This document shows positions 17,201-22,655 of a stretch of 22,655 nucleotides of DNA, one piece after another; position 1 is the first letter of the stretch; each line of letters starts with the position of its first letter. The stretch spans positions 1 to 22,655 of IMG/VR virus record IMGVR_UViG_3300020185_004102. One strand, given 5' to 3'. This DNA is from a virus. A program made the position numbers and the translations under genes. Below the pieces are notes generated by a model. The model was given only the letters and a program-made list of their open reading frames with translations, was not told the origin of the DNA and ran no database searches.

Positions 17201-19589
17201 CAATTCAAAAACACGTCAAGTAACACTGTCTGGAGAACATTTCGCAAGGCACCCATCTTCTTTTGAGTCTGACGGGAAGATAAGATTATATGGAGCTTGT
17301 GCGGCCGAAAAAGATTATCCGCTTATTGAACCAAGGTTCTCTGCGAATCTGTATCTAAGAGATTCTGTAAACTCAATAAATATTTTAAACATGTTTGGTA
17401 ATTTGTTTAGATCAAGATTGTGTTATACTTCTGGCAAAATCAGTTTGCAGCAAGATTCAAAAGTTTTACCCATTCAGTTGTTTAACAATACAAATGTATC
17501 CAGCGAAGGGTTTATGTATTCTGGTTCACAGAAAGATCAAAGATTTTCTGTTGTTAAAGTATTGTTTAATAATAAGGAAAATGAATTTCAAGATGAATAT
17601 GTTTATGAAGAGGATGCGTCGGCAATACAAAATATAGGAATTATTGAAACAGAAATAAATGCATTATCAATTTCTTCTGAATCTGAGGCAAGAAGGTTTG
17701 CTAAGTGGATATTGATGAGCGCTCAATACGAGCAGGAGGTTGTTAAATTCACAACTGGGCAAGAAGGGGCTTACGCGTTTCCAGGGGCTGTTATAGAAAT
17801 ATTTGATGAAATGAGAAGCGGAAATCTTAGATCTGGAAGAATTTTGGATATCATTGAAAATGATTCTGATAATGGTTCATATTTTGTGATTGATAAGTCT
17901 ATATTGTCAGAACCTCTTCTTGGTGATATAGAATTTACTGTATCAACTGGCGCGGATCATACAACAATTGATAAAATTGAATCGCGCGCTAAAAATGAAA
18001 AATCTACTACCGATCAAGATGTTGAAATTGATAACGTGAACTCACAACAATTGTTGAAATTTCAGGCCAGAATCATTCCCAATCAAGATGAATCTAAATC
18101 TAATGTTGTTGATATGGCTGTAAAGATGCAATTTACTATATCAGAGCATGAAAAAAAGAGTGAACAAGATGTAATTAAAAACACAAGAATAGAAAAGGTT
18201 TTTGAGGTTTTTTACCACGGATTTGAAGATGGTGATAAGGTGAGGTTCGCAAGTGATGGTATACTGCCTAAGGGTATCACTCCATTTGAAGAGTATTATA
18301 TTATTGATTCAACAAAACATTCTTTTAAGGTTTCAAAAACACAGTCTGGATCAGCTGTAAAAATTTTTGGACAAGGAAAAGATAAGTTGTTTAATGTTGG
18401 TGGTGAGCATTTTGTGATTCCAGTTGATACAGAAAAAACAAAAGAAAAAATAGATCAGGTTATGATTGGCGCAATATATTCTATTAGAGGAGATATTGGT
18501 GTGATCGAAAACAATAAACAGGATATCTCTTTAACGCAACTGCAAAATCTAGGCGTATCCAATTCGATATCTGATGATTGGATGAGTTCGAGCATTTTTG
18601 GTCAAATGAAAATTGTTGATCAAAATTGGATATATGCCAGAAATCTAGGGTGGATTTACATAGGAGACATGATCGACAAGTCGGGAACTCCAGGTGAATA
18701 TTTCTGGTTTTATACTGGAGCTTTTGGGTGGGTCGGCACAAATGAAATATTAAAAAATACAATATGGTTTATTCCGTCTGTTAAACAAAATAAAGATGGC
18801 GCCTCTGGTTTTGTTAATATAAAATACAGCGGATTTTCTGGTAACATATCAAATATGTTTGTTTATTACGATTCGGTTGATAATGTAAATCAAGATGATC
18901 AAACATTTAATCTTGGAAGTTCAAATAAAAAACTAGGTCGATTGTGTAATGTTGAATTTATTAATACAACTGGTATCTTGGGGTACATGTTGAATATTGC
19001 TGATTCGATTGAGCCTGAGGTTAATCTTGTTGCATCATCTCATTCCGAATTAATGAGTCAAGATAAATATGATGAAATTAGTATAGAAAGTTCTAGAATT
19101 GTTGATGTTGGACAAGCTTTGCAGGAAAAACAGTCTGTACAATTAAATATCATTAATAATCTTGAATTTGATTTGACGCGAAATTATAATATGTTTATTG
19201 ATGGAGTAACAGGAATAAATTCATCGTTAATAAACAAAACATGGAATTTTATATTTGTGAATGAAAATACAATTGAACTTGTTGACTCTGAAGATATTTA
19301 TACATTGAATGCTGGTTTCAATTTTGATCAAGCAAATTTTTACTTGGTTGCTGAGTTTGATAGCGATCTTAAGAAGTTCATTGAGGCAAAATATTTTAGA
19401 ATTTTAAACAATAAAGAAGTTGCTAAGGGAAATTATGAAATTACCGCGACAGAATATGCGGTTGATAAATTCGATGCTATTGATAAAAAAGGTGTAATCA
19501 GGAAACCTGTAGTTCCAATTCCACCTCAAGAAGGTATGGAGGTTCCTGATGGGCCAACAAATTTAGTATTAAAAAGTTCCACAATATAA
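14289..19589 (+). CDS. J: Fused tail assembly protein I and tip attachment protein J
   Basis: This 1766-residue protein joins two genes that are separate in lambda. Residues 1-180 are gpI-like: a ubiquitin-like start (VYLHGGLGKRFGKTW), a hydrophobic segment near 93-127, then SQGGSIPLGYGRAFVGP at about 157. Residues 190-620 follow gpJ (LISEGPIEGPV, then YPNCVTSS, YYGPWNG, WTDNPAWVFYDLVSNPTYG, IAKYCDELVE). A glycine-rich insertion occupies about 681-904. gpJ resumes at about 1012 with EPRFSANLYL, then SSESEARRFAKWIL and FTTGQEGAYAFPGAVIEIFDE. Later come two HG..DGD-V-type beta modules (about 1308-1377 and 1615-1690) and a WIYARNLGWIY motif (1446). It ends in VPDGPTNLVLKSSTI, the first strand of an FN3 domain. 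Role: binds tube end and host receptor. Confidence 0.9.
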   Translation: MNKVYLHGGLGKRFGKTWHVAANNSQEVVQAIDANADGFVGYIVKQSLEGNEHYLLAKDPKQIKTQEELIDNMVDPQKLSKEIHIVPSIYGGFIAGFLGKFVIAKVAGAMSAAIWGAVAQLAISALMKTPEDKVQTRGENVSTKSFLLGASRESASQGGSIPLGYGRAFVGPNLIGQSMKTTKIKSDYLESSTELTFTHLISEGPIEGPVNEYGKNVDAWETDTNNQIKPSKEVQRALYINENQLLKGEFYNYNLNEEDALPVLNIDPKESKILSNYSSFIYTYGQELFGASPYFSSDNTARTTPVLTIEEALKEATIFSHKISNIDTSQVILNIRASIFETVQETGNNRADEVFFAVFVVQDNGTRVNVLDAPEFCSVRMDASGVLTDQDGNFLGVSKTGSNSFKINGVATSAYQFELAINFKKEFKSKTPTIQIVKLSKELDTAAASNVFTQWQTTKKRLFSKKVNTHKKTDWNSVGGQGRSRSLIIANIEERIYAQLLYPNCVTSSIKIDSLNFSNQPTFMWHLKLKKVLIPSNYDPVARKYYGPWNGLFKGQTSVAESIYSIPDSQKRWTDNPAWVFYDLVSNPTYGCGKYGVEEFDIDKWQLYKIAKYCDELVETSYSIQTASGLPYSFEYQDTGNLTAVEGEKYFSITIDEKHYYKQSGGLISQELTNESFQKYYEFNSPGNYSLTVPEGVRSVTAFVVGGGGSGERIGFNAPSINFANKDTLLYTNVNGLNGQASSLSSSGGLNIVAHGGLGGGRNDYANSGKNTINGASKVNSQILGFASNGRGGASRISSSDNFAIAGAKGSNFGPKGSSSLKPSYGAGSGSGSRIVSYFFPFKGVVTTEIKSVDLLGGGSAGASLCEINVDAGQVLNITVGSGGAAHSGVGAGGSGKVTIIYNIEGLTSLSAEEQFIDMFGDGESHKGKSVAFFINKHSHQNNASNFIQDIKNKSVLRENISIERRQIISSNSKTRQVTLSGEHFARHPSSFESDGKIRLYGACAAEKDYPLIEPRFSANLYLRDSVNSINILNMFGNLFRSRLCYTSGKISLQQDSKVLPIQLFNNTNVSSEGFMYSGSQKDQRFSVVKVLFNNKENEFQDEYVYEEDASAIQNIGIIETEINALSISSESEARRFAKWILMSAQYEQEVVKFTTGQEGAYAFPGAVIEIFDEMRSGNLRSGRILDIIENDSDNGSYFVIDKSILSEPLLGDIEFTVSTGADHTTIDKIESRAKNEKSTTDQDVEIDNVNSQQLLKFQARIIPNQDESKSNVVDMAVKMQFTISEHEKKSEQDVIKNTRIEKVFEVFYHGFEDGDKVRFASDGILPKGITPFEEYYIIDSTKHSFKVSKTQSGSAVKIFGQGKDKLFNVGGEHFVIPVDTEKTKEKIDQVMIGAIYSIRGDIGVIENNKQDISLTQLQNLGVSNSISDDWMSSSIFGQMKIVDQNWIYARNLGWIYIGDMIDKSGTPGEYFWFYTGAFGWVGTNEILKNTIWFIPSVKQNKDGASGFVNIKYSGFSGNISNMFVYYDSVDNVNQDDQTFNLGSSNKKLGRLCNVEFINTTGILGYMLNIADSIEPEVNLVASSHSELMSQDKYDEISIESSRIVDVGQALQEKQSVQLNIINNLEFDLTRNYNMFIDGVTGINSSLINKTWNFIFVNENTIELVDSEDIYTLNAGFNFDQANFYLVAEFDSDLKKFIEAKYFRILNNKEVAKGNYEITATEYAVDKFDAIDKKGVIRKPVVPIPPQEGMEVPDGPTNLVLKSSTI
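16329..17000 (+). other. Glycine-rich receptor-binding-type insertion in gpJ
   Basis: Residues about 681-904 begin YEFNSPGNYSLTVPEGV, followed by AFVVGGGGSG, which is the common opening of glycine-rich tail adhesin domains (F..PG.Y..tVP.GV..v...vvGGGG). The body is rich in Gly, Ser and Asn (GGLGGGRND, GAGSGSGS, GGGSAGASL, GAGGSGKVTI) and closes with a VTIIY strand, also typical. It interrupts gpJ between the CDELVE segment and EPRFSANLY. It may be a variable host-range element. Confidence 0.7.
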
Positions 19590-19590
19590 T

Positions 19591-22500
19591 ATGTCTACAT
19601 CGATCACAGTTGAGTTTCAGGTAAATGACCTTGATGCAAATTATGAAGTTGTTGGTACTTCTGATAATTATTCATTTCAAGAAAAGATTGGATTAGGTTC
19701 AGATATTGTTTTTGCTGAGGGAGATGCTTTTGTTAAAGTTATTCCCTTGAGGGGAAATTATGGAATATTTGATGTACGAGTTTTTGCTGTAACGGAAATA
19801 GGGGTTCGCTCTCCATCGGTCATTGGAAGAATAGAAGTATTACCAAAAGAACTTGAAGGCACTTTTACATTTTCAGAAATTAATACAAATCAAAACCTTG
19901 AGTCGTCCGTTATTTATTCTCCAACATATGCTGGAGACAAGCTAGAGATTGATTGCGAATTTGGTGGCAAATCAATTGAGTTTAATTGGTCTTTAATTCC
20001 CCCCAATGGACATCCCCAAGAGGGAAATTCTTTATCCACAGAGTTGTTGAGTGATACTTTTTTGTCTGGTTTTAAAATAAATTTGTTTAATGACGGTCAA
20101 ATCATTGATCTCGAGCAAGCGAGTTATTCAGAAACTTCTCTCGCAGCTTTATCTTCGACCCTTCAGACAGAAAAAGAAAATGTCCAGGATATATTTAATA
20201 ATTATAGAGACTTTTCTTTAAGATTGAACGAGGCAGTTTTTAATGATTTGAATTTATCGAGAGATATTTCTTTGCAGATTATTTCTGTAGATAGATTTGG
20301 TGGAGAATCTACAGGCATCGCAAATGCTACAAATTTAGAACCAGTCATAAGTAACCTGAATTATTCAACCAAGGGTTCTGACACAAGTTTTTCATGGGAG
20401 TCTACAGATGCAGATTTTAAAGATGTTAAAATTGAGGTTTTGGCTATACCCGAGGGAACTTCTTTAATTCAAGAAGAAGACCTTCAGGCTAGCGCAAGTT
20501 ATTTTCAAGCTTTAAAACAAGCGAAACCATACAATGATTTCGCAGGTGCATATTATACCGCCGGGGATAAAGTCGTTTATAATGGAAAAATATACGAAGC
20601 AATTCAAACTCATACGCGAGGAAACAATGAATATCCAGATGATGATTTTGAAATCGATGAGCAGACCGGAGAGGTGATTGAGGGCGTTGCAAATTGGGCA
20701 TTAATTGGTGACGCTATAAATTTCTTGTATTTCTCAAGTAATGACCCTGATGATGATTTGGGGTTAAAAAATATAAACGAAGATGATACATTAAAAAATG
20801 TTGAAATATCAGATGATTTAAAAACTTTTAGTGCTACACAATTGTGGGGATATAAATATTATTACACTTTTCAGCCTTATGATGAATTTGGTGAGGGTAA
20901 AGTATACAACCTGACAAAAAAAGGATTGATTGATAAAAATGCAGATGATTCAATATTAGAACCAATATTGGTAAATGTAAAAATTGATAATTTAAGATTC
21001 CGCGAAGTTAAAGACGATCTGGTCTTCAATTGGGATGCAACTGATCAAGACGGAAACCTAGTAGACTTGAATCAATATAAATTTTTGTTTGGCGGGCAAG
21101 ACTTTCCTTCTCTTCTTGGTATAAGCGGTTCACTGTATGATGTTCATACAAATCAAAAAATAACAGGAATAACAAATGGATTTAATTCCAAAAGTTTGGA
21201 TTTTGATGAAGATGGAGATCTTGTTGTTAATTCAAATCTTCCAAGTGCAAAGGTGTTTGATCAATACAAATATACGCGCGAATTAAATAATAGCATATAT
21301 AAGACTGGCGGATTTCCTTCTGATTTCGGAGACTATGATACATCAACAAATTATGTTTCTGGTGATAATGTATTAAGTGATAATAAAATTTATACTGCAA
21401 ATACACAAAACAATGAACAGTCTCCAAATGTTCAGCCATATTATTCTGGCTGGTCTTCATCTCAAACATATTACGCTTCCTCCTCTGACGCATTTAATTA
21501 TAGAAATAATATATATAAAACAATAAACGACTTTGGTCCAAATTCATCTAATATATCAGGGTTGTTTAATGAGGGCTTGGTTTATAATGTTGGGGATATT
21601 GTATTGTCTCCAGAAAGTGATGTTTCTGTGTTTAGCGAAAGTGATTCGTACGTTCCTGGAGATTTTGTTTTTTATAATGGTTCAATATATGAATGTCTGC
21701 AAACAATCGCAACCGAAGAAAATGCGTTTCCTGATAATGCTGATTTTTGGTCGCGCTTAGATATATTTAATGATCTTACATGCGCTTATTTTCAATCAAC
21801 TGCAAATAGTAATTCTAGTTACCCTTTTGATGTTTCAAGCAATTGGAGCAAAGTAAATCCAGCTTCTTTAGCTGCAAATGGGCAATTTTTTGAATTTTTG
21901 ATACCAGCTTATGAGTTGCCTGTTTCAGATTGGAGCTCGCAGGATTCATATAATGCAGGAAACTTTGTTGTTTATGAAAATGATATATGGAGCGGTACTC
22001 AATTTAGCCAAAATCAAATTCCATCTGAGGGTTCAAATTACTGGAGTAATCAATCGAATTCTCAGGATATAGGATTATATTCAACATATTATTCAAGAAA
22101 TTATCAATCTGGTGATTTGGTTTATAGTAATAACTTTGTATATAAATGCACAAGAGATGACCCTGCTGGCGGCCCAATAACAGCCATAACAAATGAAGGA
22201 CAATCAATTTTATCAAGCTACGAGCAAACAAATTGGTTGCCATATTGGGAACTGAATGATCAATATGATAACATTGTATTTAAGCATGTTGGCATTCCTC
22301 AAAGTGGAAAAAGGAGTGTTGGTATAGAGTTGGGTATTGTTGATAAAAACGGAAGAATAATAAATCAAGCAAATCTTCTTGCTGACAATCCGCCGCCATA
22401 TATATTGACCGAAGGATTTGATGTTGATAGCACGGGCGAAGCAACAAAAGTAAAATTTAATTTCAATTACGCATTAGGATTTCAAGAAAAAACAACAAAA

Positions 22501-22655
22501 GTATATTTGTATAGATCTGAAAGCCCTGATTTTGATGTTGTTGATGAATACGGATTTCCTTTGACCGGAGAAAATACTCCGTTTGTAAAAAGTGTTGTTG
22601 GCGCAGGGGATGCAACATTTGGACAAAACATTACACAAATAATTGACGAGCCTCC
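19591..22655 (+). CDS. FN3-like adhesin with multiple CBM-like modules, 3' end outside window
   Basis: The frame is open from ATG 19591 through the right edge for 1021 codons. Start: ATG follows the gpJ stop after one base (TAA-T-ATG), with no Shine-Dalgarno. Residues 1-85 read as the rest of an FN3 domain whose first strand ends gpJ. Further FN3-like segments begin near 250 (PVISNLNYSTKGSDTSFSWE) and near 453 (VNVKIDNLRFREVKDDLVF), each ending in strands such as YYYTFQPYDEFGEG and RSVGIELGIVDKNGR. CBM5/12-like modules (Y..GD.V.Y...Y....P...W) lie in their loops at about 317-374, 581-621, 622-661, 682-723, 781-820 and 830-886. No signal peptide or membrane segment. Position after J and composition suggest a host-contact tip protein; a role as central tail fibre extension is inferred. 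Confidence 0.8.
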   Translation, partial: MSTSITVEFQVNDLDANYEVVGTSDNYSFQEKIGLGSDIVFAEGDAFVKVIPLRGNYGIFDVRVFAVTEIGVRSPSVIGRIEVLPKELEGTFTFSEINTNQNLESSVIYSPTYAGDKLEIDCEFGGKSIEFNWSLIPPNGHPQEGNSLSTELLSDTFLSGFKINLFNDGQIIDLEQASYSETSLAALSSTLQTEKENVQDIFNNYRDFSLRLNEAVFNDLNLSRDISLQIISVDRFGGESTGIANATNLEPVISNLNYSTKGSDTSFSWESTDADFKDVKIEVLAIPEGTSLIQEEDLQASASYFQALKQAKPYNDFAGAYYTAGDKVVYNGKIYEAIQTHTRGNNEYPDDDFEIDEQTGEVIEGVANWALIGDAINFLYFSSNDPDDDLGLKNINEDDTLKNVEISDDLKTFSATQLWGYKYYYTFQPYDEFGEGKVYNLTKKGLIDKNADDSILEPILVNVKIDNLRFREVKDDLVFNWDATDQDGNLVDLNQYKFLFGGQDFPSLLGISGSLYDVHTNQKITGITNGFNSKSLDFDEDGDLVVNSNLPSAKVFDQYKYTRELNNSIYKTGGFPSDFGDYDTSTNYVSGDNVLSDNKIYTANTQNNEQSPNVQPYYSGWSSSQTYYASSSDAFNYRNNIYKTINDFGPNSSNISGLFNEGLVYNVGDIVLSPESDVSVFSESDSYVPGDFVFYNGSIYECLQTIATEENAFPDNADFWSRLDIFNDLTCAYFQSTANSNSSYPFDVSSNWSKVNPASLAANGQFFEFLIPAYELPVSDWSSQDSYNAGNFVVYENDIWSGTQFSQNQIPSEGSNYWSNQSNSQDIGLYSTYYSRNYQSGDLVYSNNFVYKCTRDDPAGGPITAITNEGQSILSSYEQTNWLPYWELNDQYDNIVFKHVGIPQSGKRSVGIELGIVDKNGRIINQANLLADNPPPYILTEGFDVDSTGEATKVKFNFNYALGFQEKTTKVYLYRSESPDFDVVDEYGFPLTGENTPFVKSVVGAGDATFGQNITQIIDEP
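20539..22248 (+). repeat. Array of CBM5/12-like aromatic modules in the adhesin
   Basis: At least five, perhaps seven, diverged copies are visible: YYTAGDKVVYNGKIYEA to NWALIG (20539-20712); NYVSGDNVLSDNKIYTA to YSGW (21331-21453); SDAFNYRNNIYKT (21454-21573); SYVPGDFVFYNGSIYECL to DFWSRL (21634-21759); a half copy SSYPFDVSSNWSKV (21820-21852); SYNAGNFVVYENDIW to NYWSNQ (21931-22053); NYQSGDLVYSNNFVYKC to YWEL (22078-22251). The consensus Y..GD.V.[YF]...[IV]Y....P...W is that of small chitin-binding-type modules. Copies are too diverged to be recent DNA duplicates. Confidence 0.6.

Noticed and set aside
228-22243. Many minus-strand and alternate-frame open frames of 60-133 codons
   Set aside because: All lie inside long plus-strand genes with clear protein families, have low-complexity or composition-driven sequences (for example the Leu run at 5305-5637), and no ribosome sites or family motifs were seen.

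Overview
The window is a single, tightly packed, plus-strand block of structural genes for the distal tail of a tailed bacteriophage (siphovirus-type tail), or a prophage carrying one. The gene order matches the distal half of a lambda-type tail operon: tape measure protein, two tail-tube-like/distal tail proteins, a gpM-like protein, a gpL-like protein, a gpK-like JAMM peptidase, a gpI-gpJ fusion (tip attachment protein), and a large adhesin-like continuation that runs off the right edge. There is no RNA gene, insertion sequence, CRISPR array, integrase or host gene. The base composition is AT-rich. Several protein features (GxIPN[YF]A motifs in the tape measure, divergent propeller-like repeats, many accessory binding modules) resemble environmental, especially marine, phages. 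That is a recollection of family character, not a database result; the host cannot be named from this window.

Layout. 3-6248: tape measure protein, open at the left edge. 6251-7384 and 7387-8307: a paralogous pair of tail-tube-like proteins. 8307-12848: a giant gpM-like protein with accessory modules, two diverged copies of the M domain and a split Ig-like end domain. 12848-13942: gpL-like iron-sulfur tail-tip protein. 13932-14282: small JAMM metallopeptidase (gpK N-terminal half only). 14289-19589: gpI ubiquitin-like/hydrophobic segment fused to gpJ, with a glycine-rich insertion. 19591-22655: adhesin-like protein of FN3-like domains with sugar-binding-like modules in their loops, open at the right edge. 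No gap between genes exceeds 6 nt, and several junctions are TAATG overlaps. I see no promoter or terminator, so the block is probably read as one long transcript from outside the window.

How the genes work together. The tape measure sets tail length inside the tube. The two tube-like proteins probably form rings at or near the tube end. The M-, L-, K- and I/J-like proteins build the tail tip, where gpJ and the following protein contact the host. The most distinctive feature is that the tip genes carry accessory modules inside or beside their core folds: short aromatic modules resembling CBM5/12 chitin-binding domains recur in the M-, L- and adhesin-like genes, a W-YH-GW-Y motif is shared by the M- and J-like genes, and a glycine-rich receptor-binding-type domain sits in gpJ. 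The tape measure has an analogous cassette pattern: GxIPN[YF]A motifs bracket inserted segments, one resembling a PD-(D/E)XK nuclease fold. Domain assignments were made by eye and need profile or structure searches.
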